A stretch of DNA of 64,000 bases from Agapanthus africanus (lineage: Eukaryota > Streptophyta > Magnoliopsida > Asparagales > Amaryllidaceae): assembly GCA_030015575.1 (NCBI GenBank), contig JASDDO010000028.1, forward strand, positions 26,081,154 to 26,145,153, written 5' to 3'. The position numbers and the translations under genes are program-made. How positions within the stretch are numbered: the first letter of the stretch is position 1; the number at the start of each line of letters is the position of its first letter. This document shows positions 1 through 14,200 of the stretch, in pieces. The notes under the pieces were generated by a model. The model searched no databases. It was not told the DNA's origin and saw only the letters and a program-made list of their open reading frames with translations.

Positions 1-3
1 ATT

Positions 4-3000
4 CAAGGATTGAGATCTCAGTATCGGTTTGGGTTTCATCCCGTTGAAATTTAATCGGTTTCAGTAAGTTCCGTGCCATGTTTTAGTTATATATATGTAT
101 ATGCGCGCATGTGTGTCATCAAAAATAAGGAAGAATAATATTTTTACGTAAAATATCATTTATGATATTTCAATCGAAATACCAAACGAGGGTATTAGTG
201 CGTTATCTCCTTGATCATATTGTAATCGGATGAGAAATATTTTTTTTCCTTTTTCCCAAGAAATCGGAATCCTTTAAGAAGTCGAAGAATATATGCAATT
301 CCAATGACCCTTGTATATTATTCTTTCAAGTCTCGAATAGTCAATAATTTTTCTATCTTTTTTATCAGAAGGATCCAACAATTTATGTCTAACTCAATCA
401 TTAATGGTTGAGAGGTCAAAGATATATGGTTCATATCATAGAATGTGATAAAGTTTTACGTTGGCTGTCACAAGCCTACCACAACTCTCATCCTTTCTCA
501 TCCGGACTTGGGACCTGCAACGGTGGGTTTAGGTCAAAGATATATTTTTCGTTAATAGAAAAGGAGTGAACATTCATTTGATCTTGATCCTTGTGGAGCG
601 AAAAAGACATTGTATATATATAAACTAAATATAATAGGCATATTTTACAAATAAACAATTTGGGAAAAATGGGTCAAGCTCCCTATGACCCTAAAGCAAT
701 ATGCTTTAGTCTTTGGTATAAAAAACTAGCTAAAACTCCTTAGTACTCATATCACAAGTCTTAAGTCCCTATAGTATCCCAATATTGTATTTAGTATATA
801 TGTATTTTTATATTTCCCATCTTACCCTTTCTTTCTATCGAATTAAATTCTTCTTCCTCATCATCCTTCTCTTTCAAACTTTTTTCACAGCTTTAACAAT
901 TTTCTAGGGTAACTTTCTATGGCTTCAAGAATTTACTATCATCCCCCCATCTCTCTCTCGCTCTCTCACGCTCCCTCCCCCTATCTGGGTTCAAAAAATT
1001 TCTACTTTTATAAATGTATTTTTCTGTGTTACAACAAATTGCTAATCTGTTAGTGATTTGCGATTTGGAACGGTCGTTACCAAATTGGGAGAACGGTCGT
1101 TCCCAAATTGCAAGAATTATCGTTCCGATCTAACCTATTAAGAACTTAATTTAAATGGGTGTAAAATCGGCTTTGTTTTGATACATAAACTAGATAAATA
1201 TTTTTAAAAATTCAAGAACTTAAATAGATAGCAAAGATATTAAATTATATATATTAGTATATATCGCGTACATAGATATACACATATATACAAACGATCC
1301 AAAAAATACTCCATGTTTTAGAACTACGTTTTCCGTTTTATGTAAGTGTATCGAAGAAAACTACCTTTATCGTACCATATTCCATAACAAGTAGCGTTCC
1401 TGTTTTCGTTCCACGTACCAAAATGTTCCGCGTTTCAGGTAATATATGTATTGTTTTCAAGTTTTGTTGATATTGAAGTAGAAAATCTTGAAACTTTTGT
1501 AGTATCCATGTAGTTCAAACAAGTGAGAAACATTGTGATGAATCAACATTATAATCTAGAAATTGTTCGATGAAATGCCTAAACCGATTGTAATGAATGT
1601 ATTTGATGGCATGCGGTGATTGACTGTACCTAAAAGGTGTTTGAGAAAAATCCTGAGAGAGTTGTTTATTATTTGTTGAATGTTAAAAATACTTTTTGAT
1701 ATAAAATTGATAATTACAAGGAAAATATGGGTAATTTCATGATTCTAATCTATTTTTAGTAGTGAATGGCGTGATTTTATCCACCATATTGCTAATCTTT
1801 TATAGCACTTAACGAATATTTGAAGCACTTAATCGCTATATGTGGCATTTAACAAAAATATTTATACCATTAAACAACTATATCTAGTGTGTAACAAATA
1901 TTTGTAGTACTAAACAGCTATATATAGCACTTTAACATCTATGTGCAGCATTTAACAAATATTTATAATACTTAACAAATATATGTAGCACTTAACAAAT
2001 TTTGTAGCACTTAACACTTAAAAGTAATGAATAAGGTTGTTTGGAAGGATAGGACAAAGATTTTTGGATGTAAATATCTAGTAATAGATGTTATTTTGAG
2101 GGAAGAATTAGCAATGGAGAAAACATTTGAATGTTTATGTTTTTTCTTGAAAGTAAAGTCAACTTATTTAGTTAAATGTAGCAACCATGGGGTTAAATAT
2201 AGCACTTAACAAGCAAATATACCAACTTCAGATTTGTTATATATAGCTATTAGTGCTATGTTTGTCTTTCATAATTTACAGCTGTAATTATTTTACATGT
2301 CAGTGCATTAATTGCAAAAGATAGAATAAACCCATAGAACAATTTAACTTAAACTTGTCTGCATAAATATAGCACTTGGTGAACAAATGCAGCACTTTAA
2401 CTGAACATATGTAGCACTTTAGATGATTCTAATTTTTTTTTGCATGAATTTCAAGACATCTCACATGGCTTATGTGTAAAGTAAAAGGGTTAATTGGAAG
2501 GTTGAAAAATTCAAATTGATGGATGTATATGGAGGAGTCATACACATGATTTTTTTGTAATATGAGGTTTTGGCAAACTTTAAAAGGCAAGGGACCTAAT
2601 CATGTTGGATTTTGGTCATATGGTGCTTTGACCTATTTTTCCTAAACAATTTTAATATAAAAAAATTATCAAAAGCTCATAGATTAGATAGAGGGGAAAA
2701 AAGGTCAAACGGTCAACAAGGAAAAGAGAAAAAAAACAAACAAAGAAGAAAAAGGAAAAAGTAGAAAGAGGGAAAAAGAAAATTAAGTAGATTATCCAAT
2801 ATTCCTAACAACCCATTTTCCTTTACTTACAAGTACCCCAAACCCAAACGCATTAACTCAAATCCAACAAACACACAAAAACATTATAAACCTAACCCAA
2901 TAAACACTAGATCCAAACTCAATGACCTTAATATTTAAAATATCTTAATAAAAGAAAAGGAGTCGTAATCTTCTCTCTGATTAGCTGTCGACAGGCATGA

Positions 3001-3330
3001 AGTTCGAAGAATAATTACTCAAGATAGGACCAACTCGATGAGATCACTCTAGTTCAATTAGATCTTCTCAGTTTCGATGACAATATCTCCTTAGATTCGA
3101 TAAATCTACCCAGTTCGGCGAAATTTTTCACATTCGACATTATCGAATCTTCTTAGAGATTTTTTTAATTAATTCAGATAAATCTCAATATCATTAAGGT
3201 AATTAAATATATTTTCCAACTTTTTAGAAAAAATTCTTCTTTAGGCTGATGTCGATTTATAACCATGTTTCGTACTGGTCTATGAGACGGTCGGAAACAG
3301 CCGAAACCCTTGCTAAGTTCTCAAACCATG
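4..3330. mobile_element. Possible decayed hAT-like element
   Basis: The first bases (CAAGGATTGAGATCT, then repeated TCGGTTT-type motifs) resemble the inverted right end of the hAT-like element at 36252-37940 (CAAGGTTTGAGAACTTGG read on the minus strand). At 3281-3330 there is an opposite-facing end with cggaaacagccgaaacc and aagttctcaaacc. The right flank TTTAAATT ends in ATT, and the three bases before the left end are also ATT, which is compatible with an 8-bp duplication cut by the window edge. No transposase is visible. The interior is AT-rich and includes a tagcacttaa repeat. The two ends could also come from two separate copies. Confidence 0.33.
1795..2420. repeat. Degenerate short tandem repeat (tagcacttaacaaatat)
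   Basis: Variants of the motif tagcacttaacaaatat recur about every 20-25 bases from 1800 to 2020, then more sparsely near 2195-2215 and 2365-2420. The units are diverged and irregularly spaced, so this is an old minisatellite-like tract. It overlaps no recognisable gene. Confidence 0.6.
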
Positions 3331-3735
3331 TTTAAATTTTTTGCGTTTCATTCTATGTTATGAAGACTTGTGATTCACCATAGGCTTGTGGATTTCTAAA
3401 GTAGTGTAAATCAAGATGAATTTGAGTTCATTCTTAAGTGGATAACTATTCGATTTACCATTATTATTATAGAAAAAAGATTCGAGAGTTGAGAGTTTGT
3501 GATGCAAATGATGGATTTAGAATCCTCATTGTGGAATGCATTCAGCCATTCAACTAGAAATTGATGACAATCATGGTATAGAAAGGAAGTTTGATGTATG
3601 TTTAATCTTTGTTCTGGATTTGTTGATTACTGAAACAACGCAAGGGAAAGATGAATGTAGTTAAATTTCCTAAATTCCTTGATGACTGCCCGCTTGAACT
3701 CATTCTTATTAATGATCAACTTTAATGCATTAACC

Positions 3736-3863
3736 GTTAGGACAGGATCATGAAGAGATTGACATAACTACTTATAAATGATATAATTCTATGACTGCAG
3801 TCAGGATAAGATCATGAAGAGGTTGACCTAATTACTTATAAATGATATAATTCTATGACTACC
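3736..3863. repeat. 64-bp tandem duplication
   Basis: Two adjacent copies (3736-3799 and 3800-3863) share gatcatgaagag and acttataaatgatataatt at a spacing of 64 bases, with a few substitutions. No coding potential is seen. Confidence 0.8.
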
Positions 3864-5913
3864 ATGACCATAGTTAGGGTTGCTAAAAGGGATATCTCAA
3901 ATGATGAATATAATTATAGCACAATATTTAATCAAAATTTTTAGATTTTTCTTGCGCTTGTAGGTTTTGGCCTAAATAAAGTTTGCATCGTGTATGTTAA
4001 TAAACAATATACTTGTTGGTCCAGGGCTTTTTAAATCCCTTCAAGCCATAACATAATATATGGTGGTAAAAAAGAAAATTTGATTGAGATAAATAAGGAA
4101 TTTTATGCACGGGATAGGAATTAAAAATTGGTTATGTTACAGAAAAACACCATCGAACTTTATCGATTTTTGGTAAAAACATCATTAAAGTAAATATTAT
4201 TGAACAACCAATTCGTTTGTATATGATATCATGTTTGCATAGCCTTCTCATGTGAATATATAAACCCTAGAACAATACAAATAATCGACGCTTATTCTTT
4301 TTAATCTAACCTGAATATTATAAGAGTAGAGCGAGGTAGAGAAAATCAGTATTGGGCAAAGGCAGAAAAGCTTGAGCTCAAGCTTGGACTAGAATTCTTT
4401 ATAGGGATTTGTGGATTGTTAAAAGTGAGTATAAATATATAAATTGTACCATATCTATCTCAATCATGATGACAATAATGACGATCTGAAGAGAAGTTCG
4501 AATTATATAATAATATTCTAGTTTGCTTAATTCCTTACCGCTAAATCCATATATCATAGCATCTCGTCTCGAAAATTCATATTTCAGATAGATTCACCTT
4601 GGATTTATGTTGCGTATGTAGGACATTAATGAATCAAACTATATGGTACCTTAGCTATTAAAGAAATAAAAAATGTCATACAAAAATTACAAATGAAAAA
4701 CTTGATGTAATTAGAAACTCTTTAGCATGCGGAAAGCATAAAACCCATTAGGCAATATATCATAGGCCCAAACATTTTTCCTATCATAGGCTTTTTATTT
4801 GCAATAATTCATTGCAAAGAAGTATAGTTAGTAATAAATGGTTTGCTATTTTCGAACCATTCTAATAATTCATAATGTTAGTATATAGTATATTTTGCGA
4901 AAAGTTAACCAAAATTTTGTGGAATATAGAAAGGTTAATCGATAACTGATTATGTCTTTGGTCCGGGTTGCATAAATTATTTTTCCGTGGTCTAATAAGA
5001 TTCAACCCGCTATATAATATAAATGCCGGTTGTTATATTAAGGCCTCTGGTCTAACTAATAACATCAATTTATGCTTTGTTTTTTTGCATTTGGCCTTAC
5101 TATTCCGAGTCCCTGTTTTGGGCAAAAGATTATTAAATCAGAAGGATAAATTGCGATAAAGCCTCGTATTTATATGCAATAAAGGTTAAGGTCAAGCTTT
5201 CATTTTGTTATATGTTTAACAATTATCTAACATTTTTATAATCTTTTGTTAAAAAATAATAATTACCAATAGGTAATGTATCCAACCCAAAATTTTTATA
5301 AATTTCGAGGTATTTTGAAGTAATTAACCACAATAATGTCGTTACGATCGGCGAGTTAAAGTGTTGGTTTATATAAGAATAGTTCATACTGATCAGAGAA
5401 AATTTCATTATTTAAGGATGATAACTTAACCGAAACAACTTAGGTTGGGCTTTAAAAAGGCTTGTTCAAGTTCACCTTGTTACTGATGAACCAAACTTAA
5501 GTTAGAAATTAGACTTTGTAAGAGCTAACCATTGGCTCATTTTTCTATACTCGAGTTTGGTTTTCGATAAAGTTTGTGATGATTATATTCGCCACATTTA
5601 CATCTAAAGAATGGATCCATATCCAAAATAGGGCGCATGTAATCTGCAGAAAGTTTAAGAAAGTGATATGATGGTTATAATTGTTGAATTTTTTCAAATA
5701 TATAAACTCAACCTAACAATTAAACCCAAACTAGCATTTTTGCATGTGCGATGCATCCGTGTATGTCTGGAGATGAAATCTAATTTTCATAACTATTAAG
5801 TATTATGATCCATTATCAGCATGTCGTTTCAATCTTTTGACTAATTCTATTTTCGGTAACAATAACAAATATCTAATTTATCAACGATTCTTTTTTGCAA
5901 ATAATTAATAGAT
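3864..5913. other. Gene-free AT-rich stretch
   Basis: Only short chance ORFs occur (for example 4968-5159), with no recognisable motif, codon pattern or splice structure. I see nothing else supportable here. Confidence 0.6.
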
Positions 5914-5923
5914 TTTATATAGT

Positions 5924-6842
5924 GGGGAGTGATCGATTGCAAACCGGTCCATGTTTTTTAAAAACGGAAATTTTCGGTCTACGACATATTTGAACGACCC
6001 GATCCGTTCAAATTGATCACCCTACCCTCAAATACGTGTATAAAAAATCAAAGGATGTAAAGACCTCTAACATATGCATCGGATGAAGTTTATGTTGCAT
6101 TATCGAAAGATGTTCATTTTTGCACCCATCGATACATATGTTACAGGTTTTTAAATCCTTTGATTTTTCATACATGTATATTTGAGGTCAGGAGGATCAA
6201 CTTGAACGGATCGGATTTTTCAAATATGTCATAAGCCGAGGGTTCCTGTCAATGTTTAAAATAGCTCGCTATTTTACACTGTGGCGTAGCTTAGCCTCTT
6301 CGCTACGTAGCATCAGTAAATAGCTTAAATGCAAAGTAGCTTACGCTTTTTAACAAAATGGTTTATGCTTTTTAACAAATAGGATACGCTATGCTATACA
6401 TACGCTATTTTCACATAATATTTTCTATTCAAGTTCTTAAGATTTTAATATCTAATTCTAAACTATATGAAGACGGTCTTATTGAAGTTCTGAACCCTCG
6501 ATTTGAAATCATATTTAGTAGACATATTTCTTAAATAAAGATTATTTGATTGATTTTTGATACGTTTAATACAATTATGAATCATACATGTGAACTTAAG
6601 GTTTGAAAATTAAGAAAATAATGTTATGTTATTAATTGTTGTATGTTCTTTATGTATATAATATATAATTTATTATAAATAAAATAATAATAATTAATAA
6701 TTCGTGTAACTTACGCTATGCGCAACGCTGTTTGTGCTTTTCGCTATTCAACAATGGAACGCTATGTTACACACTATTGCTATTTTGAACATTGGTTCCC
6801 GTTTTTAAAAAATGCGGACCGGTTTGCAATGGATCACTCCCC
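5924..6842. mobile_element. Mutator-type MITE carrying a nested hAT element
   Basis: The terminal inverted repeats begin GGGGAGTGATCGATTGCAAA on the left and, inverted, GGGGAGTGATCCATTGCAAA on the right. Inverted similarity continues inward (accggtcc..aaaaacgg, gatccgttcaa, catacatgtat-like), so the element could fold into one long hairpin. The flanks are TTTATATAGT (5914-5923) and TTTATATAAT (6843-6852), a 9-of-10 match that fits the 9-10 bp duplications of Mutator-like elements. Without the nested 6250-6802 insertion the element is about 366 bp. It is non-coding and therefore non-autonomous. Confidence 0.8.
6250..6794. mobile_element. hAT-type non-autonomous element, nested
   Basis: The ends are CAATGTTTAAAATAGC and, inverted, CAATGTTCAAAATAGC. 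The flanks are GTTCCTGT (6242-6249) and GTTCCCGT (6795-6802), a 7-of-8 target duplication typical of hAT. The 545-bp body has repeated acgctatgct / ctatttt motifs and no transposase. It sits inside the right arm of the Mutator-type MITE, so it is the younger insertion. Confidence 0.82.
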
Positions 6843-6852
6843 TTTATATAAT

Positions 6853-9800
6853 AATAAAACGGAAAACATGGATAGAAATTAACATATTTAGGAAAGTTTT
6901 ATTGTAAATTTAGTTGTGTAAATACCCAAACAAATATTAATGTACTGAAATGTAAATTAAAATCAAACATGTTCAAGATGTTATTGTAGATTAACATATC
7001 ATAGTATGAAAGTATTTGAAAAATAATCGAGGTGTATATATAGAAACTTTTGTAAACTATATTTATATAATATGTTTTATCATTGGAGTTTTAAAAAAAA
7101 AGGATAGGACCGCTATATTGAAAGGGTAAAAAGGTAAATTCACGAGTGAGTATGAATTGGTATGTTTTGGGGCAAGAGTTCTATGAGGAAATTCTCTTTT
7201 TTGCATCATTTAATGGAAAAGGAAGAAACTTCTTTTGTTGCTCTCATGTGTTCTAATTATAATAGTATATGTGTGTGCGTGTGTATGTCCAATTATTCTA
7301 CAACCTAAAGCCCGACCCAACCAAAAATTTCCAAATTATTTCTTAAGAAAAACTTAAGACCTAAATTAGTGAGATTAAAAATATGGCTTTAACATTGAGC
7401 TGTGGAATTAGAATTAAACCCATAGAATTTTATCGCAACTTGGTGACCACAATTAACTTTAATCACCTAGCGAGGCTGTAAGCATAGATTAGGCTAAGAC
7501 AGGTTGAATAGAGTTGCATAAAAAATATGTTAACGTCCATAAAATAATCAATTTGTATCCATTAATGCGTGTAATGGGTTTCTTATGTCCATGCGTATTG
7601 TAAAGCATATATTAAAAATTTGTTGGCATTCTACTTTTGATGCATACTTGACCAAGTTTCATGCATGCATGACTTATAATTAATATCCAATGGTTGCACT
7701 AATGATAAGCAAATCATAATCGTATCGTTTTTTTATCAGCATAGAGTATCCACTTGCGTTATTAGTTTTGTTGTCCTAACTAAGCTTCTGGCTTTATGCA
7801 TTTCCTCTTTCAGTCTGGCTTTATTAGTTCTTTGTCTTTTATTATATGTAGAAGTTGCCTGCATTTTGATAGTATTTATATGACCATTGGGCCAATGATC
7901 CTTGCTAACGTTACCCCATCTAAAATTGATGCACATGCTAAACCAATGTAAATCCATAATTATATTTTGGAGCCTTTACTTAATCAGGACTTAGTTAATA
8001 CAAATATACAATAATTTATGCAATTGCAATTTGGAACTACCCAAATTTATAATATATTTTGTCCTTTGTGTTATCAAGATGTGTAGAGAGTTTTGGTCAT
8101 TGTTTTGGATGGTACATTGTACTGTAAATTTATATCTTACATGAATTTCAGATAGCAATCCTGATTTTTTTCTTAAACTGTTATTGTAGCTATAAACTTT
8201 ATTGTTTTCTGTAAATTTTTAGTTGTAGTAAGTTTTGGACCCAAAGTGTTGTTTGAAATAAGGTTTGAAATTAAAGATTAAACCCACTTAATATATATTA
8301 TAGCCCATGACTTACAGCTTCATACCACTTGGTTTATTGATTAACTAATAACAAAGTTTTATATAATGTATCGTTTATTGTGCTAATTTTTGTTAAATAA
8401 AAAAATTGTACTTGCCTTTTGTCTACTAGACTAGGTTTGCCCGTATAATTATAGTACAATTAGGATTACAGTTGTGTTCTGCAAACTCTATACCTTTAAC
8501 TTTTTTCACATTAGGCAAAACACAAACATGCACACATTATAATAAATTTAAGGTTAAAATATGATTAATAAAACACATGTCTGTAATAAATAGATACAAT
8601 TATGATAAAAAGTTTTAAATATTTTATTGTGTTTTTTAACAAATATTCCTGAGTTTTATAATTTATTTAAGTCAACGCTACCTATAATCCGATATTCCCT
8701 AGCCGAGTTAGTCGATATGTCCGGAACTCCAGATACAGATCCCCAAAAGACCAACCCGAGTGTTCTAAATATCGGCCATCTACGTCGGAGATTTGCAGAT
8801 ACGTCTCATTTAGAAATGAAACAGCATGATATATCAACTTTATATTGTTTTGTAGTTTTGGAAAAATATCACTGATATATGAGATATTGGTTAATACATC
8901 GGTTCCTGATATCGGTTAAAATATCTTTCTATTTTTAGCATCTCATACTCAATCCAATTTTTTCGCATCCCGTATAGCTGGTAATCAAATTGAATGTCCT
9001 CATTGCCATTCTTCTCAAATTAGTAGCAACAATCTCTTAAAAATCTACCATGAAGCTAGCAAATATATTAAATATTAAATATATTAGAAACTTATTCAAT
9101 TATTATTTGATACAAGTAAAATTAAACTTTAGTTTGTTGAAAGATAAAGTATATACTTGGATTGAACTAAGTTTTAGGATACTCATATGCATGCAAAATC
9201 TCTATCAAATGAACAATACCTGTCATTTAAGTAATGGAAGCAAGTATATGTATTTTATTTTAATAAGTGATTGTTAAGTAGCATCTTATATTTATGTTGG
9301 AGTTATCAGTTATAATTGCTTAATATCAATATTTCCATGTTTGTTTCATATCAAATCTCCTCAAATAGACTTCAAACGACTAGTCGTCTTATAGCTAACT
9401 ACTCTTCCACTGAATTATTGAAGGAAAAACTCATTTAAGAAAGATGATTTCTTATATTGAGTTGTATTAATGATATTTATAATATATATTGTATATAAAC
9501 CTTGTTAAGGTCCAAATTAGAATACAAAAATATGCAGTCCGACATTAAAAACTATCTTTGATATATCGCGATGCGACATCCGACATGAAAATTTTCATGC
9601 TTATACGACACCGACATATGACATTCCAAACACTGCCGACCTGACTATGATCTCAAGTTTTCAAACCTTGGTGCTGACGTGCTATTTTTTTGATGCAGGT
9701 CAAATCTCTTACTTTCCCTTTGTCCCATCTCCTCCCTCCCAAGGGTTCCCTCTTTACCTTATCTTTTTCTCACCTTTTCTTAATTTTTCTTGACATGAAG

Positions 9801-10441
9801 AAATCACGCGTCTTCTTGGAGGCATAGAAGGAATTACATTGAAGTTTTTTGAGTTATAAATGTTGGACCATGCAGGGCCCACTCCCTCTTCTAAATAAAT
9901 ATAGCTCTCCTCTTTCTTATGTTCCTTGAACTTGAGACGTTGTAATTCTCATGCCTGAACAACTCTCCTTTTTAGAGTGGGTTTTATGTAGGTGTTGGGG
10001 AAAGAAATATAATTGTTAGGAACTACCGAATCGCTGATAGCAGGCTCTAAGACATGTTTTTTCCATGGTTCAAATGATGAAGCAATTAGGGAACCGTCTG
10101 GTTTTTCAACCCAAAAAAGAAAAGGGGAAAAATTAAAGGAACTACTTAATTTGAAAAAAAAAATTGTTCAAAATATGCACTTAGCAGGTTCAGAGTAACA
10201 GAAGATTTTGAAACTCATTCCGTTCATTTATTTTCTTTATTTCTTTCCTTAATTTTCTTGTTTGATTCTGTACGTCAATAGCAACATACTGAACTCGGTA
10301 ATCAAAACTAGTATATATCAGCCAAAGCTAAGAATGTCAATTATTTACCTGGTTACAGACTTGGTTTAAGGTAATAGTGGATGAAGCTCTGCTTGGATGA
10401 AGAAGATAGGGGAGAAGCCTCAGAGTGGCAAATTCTTTTGA
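6853..10441. other. Gene-free stretch with decayed repeats
   Basis: The short ORFs at 8627-8875 and 9050-9277 show no recognisable domain. Segments near 8700-8960 and 9560-9660 carry atcggtt / gacatccgacat-like motifs of the kind seen in plant hAT-related repeats, but I could not define ends or target duplications. No host exon was recognised. Confidence 0.5.
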
Positions 10442-10449
10442 GGCATTAG

Positions 10450-10862
10450 CTATGAAGTACGACCACTTCTATTTGCTCGCCGTGTCCGTGTCCGACACGT
10501 ATTGGACACTCGGATACTCAGCCCGACATGTGTTCGACACACCAAGACCGTGTCCACCCATATTGGATATGTCCGACACTTATAAATTGTATTTTTATGA
10601 GTTTCACTTTTAGTTTTATATATGTATTTGTTTGTGCCTTAAAGAACTCATGATTTTGAATGAAAATTATAACACTGTTTTTGTTTTTATTGTGCTTATA
10701 ATGATAAACTAGTATATGTTTCCTCTCGTAGTTCATTATATTGTCTAATATATATAATTTAATATATTAAAATAATAATATAGCCATGTCCCCATGTCCA
10801 CCTTTTTACAATTTTGCCGTGTCCCGTGTCTGTACCCGTGTGTCTGGGTCCATGCTTCATAG
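10450..10862. mobile_element. hAT-type MITE with perfect 8-bp duplication
   Basis: The flanking duplication GGCATTAG is exact (10442-10449 and 10863-10870). The ends are CTATGAAGTACGACC and, inverted, CTATGAAGCATGGACC. Just inside both ends are gccgtgtcc / tccgacac motifs repeated in inverted sense. The 413-bp body has no transposase. It lies about 350 bp upstream of the first recognised MAEA exon. Confidence 0.88.
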
Positions 10863-11210
10863 GGCATTAGGCATTTGAGGGTATTATGTTGGCTTTTATA
10901 CGTGCCTTATACTGATTTAGAGCGAGCATAATTTCTTAGATCCCCTTCTTCTAGACTTCTCCCCCAGGTCTAGTAGAATTTGGAGGGAGCTAACTCACCA
11001 TTTAGCGATATGATTCTGCAAAATGTCTATTCCATCACATATTCGTTAACTGTTTTGAATTTCCTACTTTGTTTAGTGTTCTGTATAATTCAATTATCCT
11101 GAACATGCTTATTGTACTTCTGTTGGCTTTGATATCCCATCTCTTCATAAAACTAACTGCACTTGTCATACAACAGAACTCCATTAACCTAGCAGATCCA
11201 TTCGTTACAG

Positions 11211-14200
11211 GACCTTGTTGATATCGATTTATTTCTTGAGGCAAAGAAGATAGTTGATTCTCTCCGAAATAAGGAAGTAGCTGCTGCTTTAGCTTGGTGT
11301 GCAGAGAACAAGGCCAGACTGAAGAAAGCAAAGGTACATTGAGTTGTGCACTGAAGCTGTCATGCACTGTGTCCCATCAAGTTCTACTTATAGTAGGAAG
11401 CTTAGTGTAATGATATAGAGTGAAGTGTTGTCAAATGCAGCATGCACCTTTAATAAGAAGAAAGATAAGGTTCAGTCTTGGATGTCTTGGATGTCAAATG
11501 CAGGATGACTTGTCCTTGGAATTTTGAACCAAGCTTGAACATTTTGTGCATCTTGTCTTTGAGTTTGTTTCAAAGTAACATGGGTTCAGGCTATGTATGC
11601 TGTATCGAACTTCCAAACCATTTGGTAGATTACGTGCAGGAAATTAAAAATGTAAACCTTACAGAAAGTGGCATGCCATTGAATTTTCTATAACTTGTAT
11701 ACCATATTTTACCATTTCTAATTCTCTTTTGTTAATGTTGACTTTTTCGGGCATTTCTCTACTTTTCTACCGATGTCTTGGGATCTTTCTATGGAAGCAC
11801 CTTTCTTTTGTCATGTGGCATTGGCCATAAATAGGAAAGAGGAAAGGATGCCTGTGCAACTTCCCCCTGTGCAAGTAGAGACAAAAGGCGTGTGTGGGTC
11901 CCACTCACATGGGCGGGGCTTGATGTCTGACCCCCCTTTTGCCGTGCTTGCACAGGGGTTGCACACTCGCATGCCCGTCATCAATAGGAAACACTTTCTT
12001 TTCCCAGTATGTCTTCAGTCAGGCAAATTTTTACTGAGTTTTGTGGTTTGTAAATTGATTGCATTGCACGCTACATTTCTTTATATCCGTTTTTTCACGA
12101 GCTTAAATCATTTCTCACCGCTTACATGATGTCATGCAACTTTTATATTGCAGAGTAAATTTGAGTTTCAATTAAGGCTTCAGGAGTTTATAGAACTCGT
12201 ACGAGTTGACAACAGCATGATGGCCATTGAATATGCTCGAAAGTACCTTGCACCGTGGGGAGCTACATATATGAAAGAACTGCAGCGTGTCATGGCAACC
12301 TTAGCTTTTAGGAGCCATACTGAATGTGAGATTTACAAGGTATTTGTCGCTACAATCTGATTTTTGTATTATCTGCACTTCATTATTTATTTAGTTATTT
12401 ATCTTGTTGATATGCTAGTAAAGTTGTAAAAAGTTGTACCCGACTATTTTTGCATATTTGCTAGACTTTAAGGGTTAACAATTTGTGCAACATATATTAA
12501 TTGTATCACTTGTTTCATATTCTAGCATACAAGCTTTCTGTACAATATAAAGAGGAGAATTTTCCCACTTGCCTTTTGGCCCTGTAGGGTTCTTGAAAAT
12601 CTTCTTTTCTTGTATGGGCCACATTTTAATTGGAATTTGTTGCCGCTTCACATGGAGTTGTTGATTGAGCATAAAGTTGTAAAATTCTCGAAAAACCTTG
12701 AACCATTTGAAACAGTTTGGTTATCAATACATGAGCATAAAGTTTTATAGGGCTTAGGTGTAAAACCTCCAAGAAAGCAGCTCGTTTTTGGATGTTAAAA
12801 AGTTCTCTCATAAATATGAGCGATCTTCATTTTTTCAGGTTTTATTTGAGGCAAAGCAATGGGACCACTTAATTGAACAATTCAAGCAGGAATTTTGTAA
12901 ATTGTTCGGCATGACCCTTGAACCTCTCCTGAATATCTATCTTCAGGCAGGGTTATCTGCTTTAAAAACTCCGTATCCTTATATACAGTGTATGTACTCA
13001 TTTTTACTTGGCTACATTTGCAGAAAATTACCCCTTTCTTTTGCCTATATAGCAACAAATACCCCTCTTTTTCAGATCCTTCACTTTGCCCCTCAGGGTA
13101 TGACAGTGTTATTATCTATGAAGTCAACTTTGATTTCCCAAAATACCACTAAACTTTTTTTTTATATAATAATAACAGTTCACATTTATTATTCATACTG
13201 AGGGGTATCTTCTGCTGAAAATGTGACTCTGACAGAGGATTTAACAGCCATAAAAAATAAGGGGTAAGCTGCAAGTTTTGGAAAGAGAATGGTATTTCAT
13301 GCTATACGGCGAAAATTGGGGTGTTTCCTGCAATTTAGATTTTTAAGACATGCACCTTAAGTTAAAAACTCTCTTGAGCATTGTTTTTCCTTTGACTTTC
13401 ATTTAAGATTTTGTTACGAGGATGATTGCCCTAGGGAAGACCCTCTTTCACAAGAGAGCTTCCGTAAATTGGCAACTCATTTGCCATTCTCGAAACAGAA
13501 CAACTCGAAGATTGTTTGCTACATAACCAAAGAGTTGATGGATAGCGAGAACCTGCCACTTGTATTCCCCAACGGTTATGTGTACAGTACGAAGGTATGA
13601 CACTGCCTACGTCACATTGCATTTAATTTTATGTAAAAAAAATAAAATCGTGCTCTACGTGTGCAATGGAGTTTGTGATTTTTAAGACAGCTGTAATTGC
13701 TATTATACAAATTGTAATTCTTTTATTTTTAAGGGCTTATATACAATTAGTAAAAAAAATCCTTTGGATTCTTTTTGTTGTTATTTTATAAATTTTGAAG
13801 TACTCGTATGAAAATCATCATCTAAGCCTTTCCACCTAGTTGGGATTGGTCATTAAACGAAGGTTCATGAAGTATTTGTTATAATTTGGCCATTGAATGA
13901 GTACACTCTCCTAAGTAGTGTCAAATTCCTGATCTAGAAAACGACGATAAGGTAGAGAGGCCTGCGATAATCATAGTCACATTATTCGGCGAATTCGGGA
14001 ATTATTCGCGAATTTTTTATCGGACGATTAATTCTCCGATTTAATCGCCACTGGCAAATGCTTCAAATAATTCAAATAAACAGCGAATAATTCGCAATAT
14101 AAAAAACCCAACGCCTCATATATTAATTTCTTACTCGAAATCCTTCCCGAACATTTCCCGAATACTTGCTGAATCTTTTCCGAATACCTGCCGATTTTTT

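Noticed and set aside
12788-13201. 137-residue plus-strand ORF
   Set aside because: It is read-through of MAEA exon 3 (12839-12972) into flanking introns; only the exon part is coding.
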